Positions 34,230-45,103 of a DNA stretch of 64,000 nucleotides are shown piece by piece (position 1 is the first letter of the stretch; every line of letters begins with the position of its first letter). The notes below the pieces were generated by a model that searched no databases, was not told where the DNA came from, and was given only the letters and a program-made list of their open reading frames with translations. Source of the stretch: Clarireedia homoeocarpa (lineage: Eukaryota; Ascomycota; Leotiomycetes; Helotiales; Rutstroemiaceae). The DNA is taken from positions 372,001 to 436,000 of the forward strand of contig LNKV01000006.1 in assembly GCA_001465935.1 (NCBI GenBank), written 5' to 3'. The translations under genes and the position numbers were made by a program.

Positions 34230-35368
34230 TGGTGTGGCGTTTATCTCTGGGTCAAATGGCGTTTATCTCTGGGTCAAATGGCGTTTTGATAAATCGCGAT
34301 AATTGATTCGAGATGACGATGTATCCGGCATCAAATCAGGGAGTTTCGACCAATACGATACAGTATGTTTGCCAGGCACCGAAAAGATTAAAAATCATTT
34401 CAGAAAACAACAAATAGAAAGCTACAAGTTAAGCAAGCAAGAAGTGGCAATCAGAGGGACTAACTCTGCTTTGAGATAGCTTTGCTCCTTGAGGCCTGAC
34501 TGAGTTACTAACTCTCCCTTTCACGCCGTGTAATGTCTCATCCTATCTGAGAAGCTGGGCATCCCCATCACTAAAATGCGTATGGTTTGGCGCTGTGATC
34601 AGACGTAACATCTACGTCGGTCTCATACAAGCATCTTGATTTAATTAACATTACAGTGTGGGAAAGCTGGTTGCTTTGCAGAGTCTTCTCCTTTGGGAAG
34701 GAGGCCATCTTCTTTGAGACAAAAGCCATTGCGAGCAGCACTGAAGAAGCTTGTCCTTGACAAAAAGATCAAGTAAATGAGTAGGTAACATTTGGTGATG
34801 AGTATCTCATCTCTCGTGAAGATATCTGCCTCTACTTTTCTCGCCTCGATGAAATGCTGGAGCACTACTGCCGTCTATCTTCCACGACAGCCCAGGACCA
34901 TACAAAGACAGATGCTGGCGACGGTGAGTCAGTTGTCATAGAAATACCATGAAATAATGTCAGTGATCAAAATGTGTTCGGATTAATCGTGAAATTTGTC
35001 GTCGCGCTTTTTCTTCGTATAGGAACAGAGGTGAAAAAGGATTGATGTGGAGGAATTTCGACTCAACTCCGATGATAAAAGAATTAAGCTCAATCGGGCA
35101 AGGTCCGGTTATGCACGTGATACAGATGGAATTTGGCCAGTTCCGCCTTTGTCCAACCTCACAGAAGCATCAAATCAATATTGATCATGTTCCAAGATTG
35201 AGTAAGTCTTGTACCCGGCACTACGATTCCCTTATGTTCCTTGGATATTACAGGAATCCGTTCTACTGTAGGACACGAACTCTCAGTAGCTTCGAGAGAT
35301 TTTGTTTCTTTTTTTTTTTGCACAAACAAGGGATTGTTTCTGAGATCCATGCTTAGACTAATGCTTTC
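34230..35368. other. Intergenic, small direct duplication after the methyltransferase
   Basis: Just after the stop, the words GGCGTTTATCTCTGGGTCAAAT occur twice (about 34233-34280). The rest has no supported gene. A poly-T run (10 nt) is at about 35311-35320. Confidence 0.5.
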
Positions 35369-35482
35369 ATGTTGAACCGAGAATTTCAAGCAGACACGTT
35401 TACCTCCACACCGCCATCACTATTTCCAACATTATTTGAGCATGAATTGTTCATGAGGGCTTCGACACCCAAGTCAGCATAA
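35369..35482 (+). other. Upstream in-frame open frame ending 9 nt before the TAPT1 start
   Basis: From an ATG at 35369 the frame encodes 37 coding-like residues (MLNREFQADTFTSTPPS, LFPTLFEHELFMRASTPKSA) and then TAA at 35480-35482. It is in the same frame as the ATG at 35492. It is either an upstream ORF or a lost N-terminal extension. Confidence 0.6.
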
Positions 35483-35491
35483 GTAGATTCG

Positions 35492-38400
35492 ATGGCGGTA
35501 GAGAATATTGTGCATACCCAAGACACTCGGGCACGTGCACTCAACCACAATTCACCCCGGGATGATCGATCAGCTACGAAGTCGGATAGCTTGGATTTCA
35601 GAAAGCAATCAGAAAACCTGGCAGTTCCCCGTACAGAAATTCCGAACTCTTTGTTGGTCGCTGAAGACTTAAAGCAATTGCTTACTCCATCGCCGGCACC
35701 ATCTCCGAGGAGCTCATCCCCGTCGTTCATGGACATGGACAACCTCACTCCAACCACAAAGAACAACAGATCTGTTCCTGAGGCTGGAGGAGAAACCTTT
35801 GAAACTTTGAGAGAATCCATATCATCCGAGGTTGTCTCTGAGGATGTCATATTCGGTGATTTGGCACCACCACCTCCTCCACTATCCAAGTCATTGCCCC
35901 AGCATGAGCTTCATGATATTCCAGAGGAGAAAATTCGAACTTCCCGTAAACTTTCCATGAAAGGAGCACGAGATGACGAGAAGATACTGAAGCTGTCATC
36001 TGCTGAAATTAAGGAATTGACATCAGCTCCGGAGTCTCTTCCACTGATATCACCAAACAGATTACCAATTCCAAGCCCCAGAGAAGTCAGTCTAGAAGGA
36101 GGAAATGGGCAAAATGGGCCAATCTCTGAATTATCCCGGATGAATCTGCACCCCTACGACCAACAAGTGGATGCTTTGGGAATCCGCAAGCTTAGCACTC
36201 CTGAAACTTCCACATTCACGCCAGAGAGCAACAGCGAGCGACGACAACATCTGGACATAAACCTCGCTAATACCGGTAGCAAAAGGCCAACAATATCATC
36301 TGCTCGCGCTTTTAGTGCCCAACCACCTCCCAGCCAATGGCCGTCATATACAAAATCTAACCAACCTCAAACATCACCCAAGCGAAAGCCAGCTCTCATC
36401 GGTTCGCGACCAGAACCTCTGGGCTTGGATGGACTAAATATACCCAAATCGGGTAACCCTGTTAGCAAATCATCACATATTCCTGATCTACCGCCATCGC
36501 CTATTCCTCAATCGATTCCGCTTCCACCAATGTCAATTCCTACCTACCTACAGCTTGAGCTCTCAGCAACTCGACCTTCACCATTGTACATTTATCGTTC
36601 GGCTTCCAGTGAATATCCATACGAGTCTTCCAAAGTCAAATTTGAGCGTCTACTAAATTTTCTATTATTACCACCGCAGTTAGAGCAAGTATTGTATTTT
36701 GGATCTTTGGCATGCCTTGATGCGTGGCTATATACGTTCACGATACTACCTTTACGCTTCTTCAAAGCATTAGGTATACTGATTTCGTGGTGGGGTCATG
36801 TTCTGGCGAAAGAATTTCGATTTATCACTGGATTCATCTACCATGGTACAAGTCGCATGTGGCAGAGGAGGAACGAGCGACGTAGCAATGAATCTACCTC
36901 GCCATCCAGAAGCGTCTCTCGTTCAAGCAGACCCACGGTCTCAGCCACCACATCATTCCAGTCCCAACATGGAAGGCAATCAAACGTCATTCGACGAAAT
37001 ACCAGTTTTGAGACTCCAAGGGTCGATGGAGAGCGAAGATCGAGACAGGGCTGGACTCGTAGACATCGACGCACCAAGTCTCAGCCATCCTCATTATCCT
37101 CATACAATAAGGCCGATCTGTTACAAGGTGCAGTAATCATTTTCAGCAGCTTTTTCCTTATGATGTTAGATGCGAGTAGAATGTATCATAGTATTAGAGC
37201 GCAGTCAGCGATCCGGCTGTATGTTATTTACAATTTATTAGAGGTAAGTCAACAATTCAGCACACTAAATATCACTCACTGACATGCTGAAGGTCTTTGA
37301 TCGTCTTGCAGCCGCATTAGGGCAAGATATTTTCGAGTGTCTTTTTTCCGACGAGACGCTGGAACGAGATAGTGATGGTAGAAGCAAAGTTCTGCGCCCA
37401 TTGGGTATGTTCCTACTGGCTCTGATGTACAATGTTGCCCACGCAGCAGCATTATTTGCACAGGTCGTCACATTGAATGTCGCTGTCAACTCGTATTCGA
37501 ATGCTCTCGTCACTCTGTTATTGTCGAACCAGTTTGTCGAGGTGAAAGGGACTGTTTTCAAGAAATTTGAGAAAGACAACCTTTTCCAACTTACGTGTGC
37601 CGATGTTGTGGAGCGCTTTCAACTTTGGCTTATGCTCATGATCATCGCGATGCGCAACGTAGTTGAGATGGGAGGCTTCAGCAGTATGGTTTCGTCGGCA
37701 AGTGAGGCAGCTAGTTCAGCTGCCAAGAATAGCACTGTCCCACTTCGATCGAATTCAATTCTCCCGAATGCATTTACTCTCCTGCCAGGTTGGCCAGGCG
37801 AAGTTCTATCGCCATTTTTAATCGTCATCGGGAGTGAAATGTTAGTGGACTGGATCAAGCATGCGTATATCAGCAAGTTCAATGGCGTTAAGCCGGCTAT
37901 TTATCAAAGATTTCTCGATGTGCTTGCCAAAGATTATTACACCAATGTAAGTTTGCAGTTAATCAGCTACTCCCTCTTTCTAATCAAAATAGGCCTTCGT
38001 GAATCAAAACCTCGTAAAACGTCTTGGTCTGCCAGTGATACCCCTTTCGTGCCTCTTCATTCGAGCTGCATTTCAGACCTACCATATGTTCCTTGCCACA
38101 CATCTACCACCGCCAATACCATCTACGGCAACATCTCTGTCTGTCGAGTCTTCTCCCGCTACGACTGCAGCTCTTGAGCACTTTGACACAATCATCCGCA
38201 AAGCTCTCGGTCGCTCCACCTTCGGTCTACCAAACCCCAATTCTACTACACCATGGTTCTTACCAAGTGCCGACGATGTCATCGCTTCAATCACCATGAT
38301 TGTTTTCTTCCTAGGTGCATTCTTTGTTCTTCTAGCATGCAAACTCGTGCTTGGTATGGTCCTTCTAAAATTCGCCCGAGATCGCTACAGCACTATGAAG

Positions 38401-38625
38401 AAGCGCGAGCATCGCAGCTATGACACGGGCGGGAAGAGAGTCGGTGGGTGGGGAATGGTGGAAGTGGACGATGATAAGAAGCGGTGGATTTATGATGATG
38501 ACCCAGAGACGTTGAAGAAGTTGAGGGAAAAGGAACGGGCGGCGAGGGATAAAGAGAAGGTTGGGGCGGTGCAAGATTTCTCGAAGATTAGTAGATATGA
38601 GATGGCTGCAAAGAGGATTTGGTGA
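35492..38625 (+). CDS. TAPT1/Emp65-family multi-pass membrane protein
   Basis: Exons 35492-37243, 37293-37946 and 37993-38625 (3039 nt) encode 1012 residues. The first 380 residues are disordered, Ser/Pro-rich and hydrophilic. The conserved region starts at KFERLLNFLLLPPQLEQVLY, and continues with LLQGAVIIFSSFFLMMLDAS, RMYHSIRAQSAIRLYVIYNL and LEVFDRLAAALGQDIFECLF. MFLLALMYNVAHAAALFAQV, NVAVNSYSNALVTLLLSNQF and VEVKGTVFKKFEKDNLFQL follow, all hallmarks of the family. Several membrane helices are seen, and the C-terminus is charged and cytosolic. Family members sit in the endoplasmic reticulum; yeast Emp65 is linked to protection of unassembled proteins. The annotated start follows an upstream in-frame frame that ends in TAA (35369-35482), described as a finding. 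Confidence 0.9.
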
Positions 38626-39169
38626 TACCACTGCATAGTACGACAGGTTAATGGAATTACATATGCCGTGTAGCCGCTCGGCATTAATAATGACTATTCA
38701 TAGTATTGCTAAACCATGTATGAGCTCTTTCCAAGGGCCGTTCATCTACGAATGTTAGCTGCTAGCCCGGCTCGCCCGGCACACCTTCCACAGGGTTTGA
38801 ATTCAGAGATAAGTGCATCGAGATCGACGGCCTCATTCCCTTCTGGTCAACAACACATTTTGGCCAACACACCTCCGATAAATTGGGGCACCGGTAATGC
38901 AGGCTTATCGTCGACCCTCACGGCAGTAGCCCCACATGCAGGGTCAATCTACCCTGCCTCCCGAGACGTCATGCAGATCTTATCGTCGTCCTACATAGAT
39001 TTTGTACTCGCATCATTCGAGTGGTGTGTTATGTAGCCATATTTAACTCGACACTGTATTCTCTGTGAGTGTATTTGTATTCTCTTTTCTCTTCTTCTTT
39101 CAATTTCATCACCATTACTATTCCCCTTAATCTAAACTTCACTACGAGTATTCAAAAAAATCTCCCAAA
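38626..39169. other. Intergenic between tandem genes
   Basis: About 540 bp between the TAPT1-like gene and the esterase. The last 120 bp are CT-rich with CATTTC words, a plausible promoter. No gene seen. Confidence 0.5.
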
Positions 39170-40707
39170 ATGGGCTCAATAACCCCCACTCCGACCCCCA
39201 CACGCTCACCCACGTCCCCACCGTACCCCCTCCACCCCTCCATCCTTCCACATCTCGACCCAACCTACCGCGATTTCTACAACACCCATTTACTAAACGC
39301 CCAAGTTGTGCACCACCAACCTCTCTCTGTCTCCCGCTCTAGCTCTATTCTCCTCCCCGGTGCTTCAGATCCTTTATCCGTAGGTTCTGTTCACGATTTG
39401 CGGATCCCGCAACCGTCCTCTTCTAAAAAAGAAGATGAAAACAATGTAGAAAGTGGTTCGATACCCGTTCGCGCATTTATACCCGAAGGTCCAGCACCGA
39501 ATGGTGGCTGGCCCCTCTGTATGTATTTTCATGGGGGAGGATGGGTTTTGGGAGGTATCGATACGGAGAATACGGTTTGTTCGCATTTGTGCAAGAGAGG
39601 GGAGGTGGTGGTTGTTACAGTTGATTATCGGTTTGTTCATGATCTCATTTTTCTCTTCTTCTCCCTCCCTCACATGCCGAGACTGCCATTGGGTGAGACG
39701 CCTCACCGGATGTATCGTTGACTTGCTCAATTCGACTCTTCAATCGCACTCCAACCCCAACTTCCAATCCCGACTCCTACTTCAAATCTCCCATTCTCAA
39801 CTCAACTCCATCCTAACCTCAAGATCCAAGACTCCTAACTAACCCCTTTTTCCCATTAGCCTAGCGCCCGAAAATCCGTACCCCGCCGCCCTCAACGACT
39901 GTCAAAACGCCCTCCTCCACATCCTCGCCCACCCCAATCTCCTCCCCATCAACCCCTCCCTCCTCGCACTAGCAGGTTCATCAGCCGGCGGTAACATCGC
40001 AGCCGTACTATCCCACCGTTTAACTTCCCCAGAACTAATCTCCAATGCCCACCACCCCCCAAAGAAGGGTAACCTCCCGACGCCAAAATTGCAATTGCTC
40101 ATCGTGCCCGTCATGGACAACACCGCCATGCCTTCGGAATCTCCAGGTAACGGGAGATCATCATCACCGGCACTATCTAGATCTTCCTCCTCCTCTTCCT
40201 CTGCCTCCTTCTCTTCATCATACTCGCCATCGTACCAACCCACCACCTACCCCTCCTGGACACAAAACCAACACACGCCCGCCCTCCCCGCGGCCAAAAT
40301 GCTCTGGTTCCGAAACCACTATCTCCCCTCGCCAGACACATGGAGCGAGCCCGGCGCCAGCCCCTTGCTCCACGATTCGGGATGGGAGAAATTGCCTCGA
40401 ACGCTCGTCGTAGTGGGGGAATTGGATGTTCTGCGCGACGAGGGGGTGCGGTATGCCGAGAAAGTTGGGGACGAGAAATGCAGATTGGTTGTTTGGGAGG
40501 GGATGCCACATCCGTTTTGTAAGTCACTTTGTTCCATACTTATTCTTTTGGAGACTATGCAAGGAGTAGTAGCGCTACTTATATGAGAGAGAGAGATGCT
40601 GATGGAACACATGTGCTCTAGTGGCGATGGATGGTGCGTTAAAGCAGGGGGCTAATACTATCACTTATATGGTTGAGGAATTGAGAGATGTCTTTTGGAA
40701 GGAATAG
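39170..40707 (+). CDS. HSL-type alpha/beta-hydrolase (esterase/lipase)
   Basis: Exons 39170-39630, 39860-40518 and 40622-40707 (1206 nt) give 401 residues. The oxyanion motif HGGGWVLGG lies at about 125-133. VVTVDYRLAPENPYPAALND spans the first junction, and the nucleophile elbow is AGSSAGGN (Ser at about 196). VVVGELDVLRDEG carries the acid (about 343), and WEGMPHPFLAMDGAL carries the His (about 369). This is the complete hormone-sensitive-lipase family triad. A Ser-rich insert (SRSSSSSSSASFSSSYS) interrupts the cap region. There is no signal peptide, so it is probably intracellular. Such enzymes hydrolyse short-chain esters or modify small molecules; the substrate cannot be predicted. The first intron is long (229 nt) for this window and starts GTTTGT. 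Confidence 0.9.
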
Positions 40708-40844
40708 AAAAAGTAAGTAGAGGCGGAAAGAAGGAAATATCTAGACGAATACACAGTACAGAAAGTGACCACAAAATGATAAGTATGGAAAAAGTGAAGA
40801 ATGGAGCGGCAAACAATTGTATCAATGAACAGGAAAGCTAACAG

Positions 40845-42691
40845 CTAATAATTGAAATCTTCATAATGCACCTGCTTCCCATTCAGCCATCCTACTAGAT
40901 TATCCCGAAAAGAAGTACCAGTGCACAAATACCATTTGCTTGCAGTATCACCTATGATATCATCCTTCTCCATTCTACGTTTTTGTAAAACCACTCCCAT
41001 TTCCTCTAGTGCTTCGATGTCGGTGGACTCGCTCGGTCCAACCTTACCACCTGTGACGAACAATTTCATAGAACTTGCAAGACCAGGTATTTTCTCGAGA
41101 GTATCCTTGACTAATCCCAAGTCTGCTGAACGAATGGTCCAGTATAGATTTAGATTTTGTAGATCAAGATCTGGTGCTTGTGCAAGAAGTGGTGTGATAC
41201 CAACACCGCCAGCGACAAAAGAAACTTTCTCTCCAGAGTCTTGCTCAACGAAGAACTCACCACCGAAACCGTTGAGAGATAACTCCAATTCAACTCTAGG
41301 GTTATGGCGGAAAAGAAATTCCGTCGCAACCCCAACCTTCCGGATCGTGATCTCGAACTGATCATATTCATCCTTTTGATCCTTGGGCGAAGAGATCGTG
41401 AAAGTACGTATATAATCATCGTTGAGACTCTTGGGGTCATCATCCCGCATATGACTATAGCCAACGTCAAGTTCTTCCTTGAAGCACAGTGCGACGTACT
41501 GGCCAGGCTTCCAACGATTCGCTTGATCAGGATCTGATATATGAAACCGGAATCTTCCTACTGTAGGCGTCAAAATATTCTTATCAATAAGCTTTGCATG
41601 CATTTTCTTGGTGCTCTCCTGCACGCCATGGGCGGTTTCTGAAGTCAAGTAACGGACTGGTGGATTATATGGTGAGAATTCGCCTTCTATACCACGGAAA
41701 CATAGACCATCTGCAACGAACTTAATATCTTCGACATATATTTTGACAGCAAGATTAGTATGCGAAATAAGCCGTGTGGCATTCTCGCCAGCGAGTATCT
41801 CTGTTTTTCCTGTCAGATATACCACATCACCACTATTGAAATCCGGAAACACCAAGCCTGCTCGAGGCGTGGTAGCCAAATTTCCAAGTGTTTGATAGAG
41901 CCGATTTCCAGAGTACTCAGGATAGACAATAACCAATCCGTTGTCATCGTTGGAAAGTATCCGCACAAATCCCGGGGGCCCTCCTCTGTGATTTGTATCC
42001 ATATCCTGGTCATGGTTAGATGATGATATGAAGAATAAGTCAGATCGCGCTATCAGATCGACTGCTTTGTCTGGAATAGGGATAGTTGTCGATACAAGTT
42101 GTGGACTAGGTATTCGAGGGACGATGCGTTTTTTGTTGAGGTATTTTGGACAGTTACCTGTGTCACAGTTAAAGACTGTCAGAAACACGAGAATAGGGAC
42201 AACTCACCTAAACTCTGCTCAATATTTACAACCAAGGAAGCTTCTGCGACATCTTTCCCACCAGTCTCTTTCAATGCGCCAGCAGCCATTCTGCCATATA
42301 ACTTAACTCTCCTCCTTGCCTGCAGATCGATCGCCAGCCCGCCGACCATTTTTGCATCATCAGTTGCTTCCTGTTTGACAGTCCCGTTCGCCTCTTTACC
42401 CAGTAGTATCTCAACCACCGGATCAAATTCACGATCGACAGTAGTTTTGACAGCTATCACTGATTGAGCGACTGGCCATGAAAACCCAGGCTCACCTCCC
42501 CACAACGTCGTCCAAGGTCTGCCAGATGCGTCGAGTGTTCCAAGTGCAAGGAGTGGCGATCGGACAAGCAGATTCGCAGCATATGGCGCAAGAAATGGCG
42601 AAGTCGGGTTATCATGATGTGGGACTCGCAAACGTGCATGCATCTCCGCCTCGCCAGTATGCCATTGTGTTGCTGCTTCGTAGAATGCCAT
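40845..42691 (-). CDS. Split-barrel + ferredoxin-reductase-type flavoprotein
   Basis: Exons 42208-42691 and 40845-42157 (50-nt intron) encode 598 residues. The N-terminal half has a pyridoxamine-phosphate-oxidase-like split barrel (LLALGTLDASGRPWTTLWGG; FVRILSNDDNGLVIVYPEYS; GNLATTPRAGLVFPDF). The C-terminal half is a ferredoxin-NADP reductase-type module. It has a flavin-binding RTFTISSPKDQ, VGVATEFLFRH, an NAD(P)-binding VAGGVGITPLLAQAP, and a terminal YLCTGTSFRDNLVGWL. No C-terminal 2Fe-2S domain or globin is present. The layout matches a fungal family of two-module oxidoreductases of unknown substrate. The start at 42691 (MAFYEAATQWHTGEAEMHAR) was chosen because the barrel begins soon after it; a start at 42733 is possible. 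A transposon sits about 320 bp upstream. Confidence 0.87.
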
Positions 42692-43006
42692 CCTCCTCCT
42701 AGGTGTGATTAACAGTGCTTTTGGTTTGAACAAGAAGGCTTTGCCGACTTGGATTTTGTTTTCAGGGCGGAAGTTCGTAGAGGCAATTGCTTATATAGAA
42801 ATGTTTGCGCCAAGCAGTCATACTTATGGATTTGCACACGGAAGCTGGAACGTATCTCCTTTGTTCGAGGCAGAATCCAGTGACAAAACTCTCCATGGAG
42901 GGCGGGGGTCGAGCTCTGTAAGCAGTGTGCTTAGTCATTCGGGATTTGATCATAACGCCGCCGAATTCCCAACACCGAATGTCCAATCAACATGCACCAG
43001 TGTCGG
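42692..43006. other. Promoter side of the flavoprotein gene
   Basis: About 315 bp between the divergent flavoprotein gene and the left end of the transposon. No coding frame supported. Confidence 0.5.
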
Positions 43007-43008
43007 TA

Positions 43009-43026
43009 CTAACTCTCCGACCACCC
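43009..43026 (+). repeat. Left terminal inverted repeat
   Basis: 18 bp, perfect match to the reverse complement of 44426-44443. TA lies immediately outside. Confidence 0.95.
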
Positions 43027-43094
43027 AATTTTAAACGAACACCCTCAAAATCCAACTTCTTATTATCAACCCTCTTTAATCAACCGCATTAAAA

Positions 43095-44366
43095 ATGGTC
43101 AACACTAGGGCTGCAAGACGTGATATTACACCCCCTGATAGAATACCTTATTGCGAACATACGACCCGAAAGAGACAGCGATTCTACAATGCGTTAGACG
43201 ATAAGAAGCTAGGGCAGTCGATACGCTCGATTGAACACGATGTAGGTATTGCTTATAGTACGGGGCAGGATTGGATTAAACAACGAGAACATTTAGGAAG
43301 AGATATATATTATCGAACTCGCAAGGTCTCAAAGAATCTAGGACTATATCCTAGATATTCCCCCGAAGTATATCAGCGGCTAGTAAACCCTGATCTCAAC
43401 CCGGTACGTGACCAAGTCTATGAGGTTTAAATCGATTATCATTATCTTCAAGTTAAACCATGTCAATTAAGAAGGAATTTACATCGATATACAAAGGAAA
43501 CTCGGCGCTATAAACAGGTATATATTGGGAAACAGATATCTCAAGTAAATAAAGGAAAAAAAGTACAATATAGTAATAATTATATCAATAATACTATTCG
43601 GGAGTACTGGTCTTTTGTTCTCTTTACAGACGAATTCTATATTGATCCTGCTACTCAAGGAGTAGGACAGATCCTATAAGAGCAAGGGACTCGATATAAC
43701 CCTAAGAATATCCAAGAAAGACCTGCTTTGGAGGGGTCAAAGTTGTATATTGCTGGATGGATTAATTGGTATACAAAAGCCGAGAAACTGGAGTTCTATA
43801 ATAACAAGGAATTATATATTGAGAAGCCTAAACGTCCTCGGAAACCCAGAAGAAGGAAAAGAGAGAATGATCAAGAGTAGAAATACCGATTAATAGAATA
43901 GCAAGCTTCTGTTGGACATAAGAAGGAAGTCAAGCCTAAGGGCAATGCAATGACTCAGAAGTACTATATTGAACGCTTATTACCTGTTTATATAAAGGCT
44001 TTTCACAAATTGAGAGCTCAAGAGGGTAGTGGGTTCTCAAATTGGGTTCTACAGGAAGATGGTGACCTTTCCTATAGGATGAGAAAGTATAGGTTAGCTA
44101 GGATTTATAAGAAGGTAAATTGGGTTTCCAATATTATTCATCCTCCTCAGTCGCCTGATCTGAACCCTATAGAGGGTATTTGGTGTATCCTAAAGCAACG
44201 GATACGCAAAAGGGAGTGGCATAGTTTGGAGGAGCTTAAGGAGGTGCTACAGGATGAATGGAGCAAGATTACAATAGAGGAGGTTCGAGCACGTATTAGG
44301 GAGATACCGGACCGCTGTAAGCAACTAATTGCAAGTAATGGAATGCCTATTAAGAGTGATTTGTAG
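43095..44366 (+). pseudogene. Tc1/mariner transposase with four in-frame stops
   Basis: One frame runs from the ATG at 43095 to a stop at 44366 (424 codons) without a frameshift. It is interrupted by TAA 43428-43430, TAA 43677-43679, TAG 43878-43880 and TAG 43899-43901. The N-terminus has a helix-turn-helix-like region (DKKLGQSIRSIEHDVGIAYS). The catalytic part shows LFTDEFYIDP (first Asp), LQEDGDLSY (second Asp) and HPPQSPDLNPIEGIW (Glu), with about 35-37 residues between the last two. This is the DDE pattern of the Tc1/mariner/IS630 group. Every stop can be made from a Gln codon by a single C-to-T change. It encodes no active transposase. Confidence 0.93.
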
Positions 44367-44425
44367 TAGTTGTAGTCAAATAATATCGATTTTAAACCAC
44401 TTTTTGATGATTTCGGCTAAACTAC

Positions 44426-44443
44426 GGGTGGTCGGAGAGTTAG
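44426..44443 (-). repeat. Right terminal inverted repeat
   Basis: 18 bp, perfect inverted copy of 43009-43026, followed by TA at 44444-44445. Confidence 0.95.
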
Positions 44444-44445
44444 TA

Positions 44446-45103
44446 CACACACTGGTGATGGAAGCTGCAATACGTAACTTGCATATGTCAATTTTTCAAA
44501 GGGTTTGTCTTGATTACAATAAGGAATTATGCACAATTTCATTCGTAGGGCGCAATATATTTCAAACAAGTGTCGATGGTTATTAAAGCTTACCGCAGCA
44601 TCGACAGTCCAGAATGTGAAGCCAAGGCGTTGAAGTTCGAAGACGCCACACGAGCACAGGTGGTGCCTCAGTCGTGCAGAGGATGAAGTTAGTATCACTC
44701 GATCTACCTCTTTCATACAATTTTCTCATCATGGTCTTTGGAAATGTGCCCGATGGCTACAGTACGTCGTTTCCGTAGGCGGTATGGACATGCGCCTGGT
44801 GATTTACTGCCACTTCACTGCATGACTTCAGCAAGGTTGGAGTCTGGTCTTCTCGTTTTGATTTTGCAAGGTTTGGACTAATTCAATGCTTGGTAATCAT
44901 CGTTGCTCAGTTCCCTCCTACAACAGAATGGTAAATAGCTCGTCTATTGTTAAGTTAGGTGGCATTGGGAACAGTTGTTACTGAGCTGGTTTCAATTACT
45001 CCATACACTGACAACATTCACAAATTGGACGTATTCAGATTATGGCTGATAGTAACTTCGGTTCTAAAAGCATCAGCATGAGCATGAAGTTATCACTCGA
45101 TAT
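44446..45103. other. Intergenic, no supported gene
   Basis: This spacer lies between the transposon and the 3' end of the MFS gene. Short frames only. Confidence 0.5.

Larger units (their letters stand above)
43009..44443 (+). mobile_element. Tc1/mariner-superfamily transposon, 1435 bp
   Basis: The element is bounded by perfect 18-bp terminal inverted repeats (CTAACTCTCCGACCACCC at 43009-43026 and its complement at 44426-44443). These are flanked by TA on both sides (43007-43008 and 44444-44445), the target-site duplication of this superfamily. It carries one transposase frame, inactivated by four stops. The structure is complete, so the insertion is recent enough for the ends to be unmutated. 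Confidence 0.95.

Noticed and set aside
40177..40612. Several overlapping minus-strand frames
   Set aside because: They lie antisense to the esterase exon that carries the catalytic Asp and His.
43009..44443. Reading the transposon as a gene with introns
   Set aside because: The stops lie in one continuous frame without donor/acceptor pairs, and the element ends in perfect inverted repeats with TA duplications, so it is a mutated transposon.
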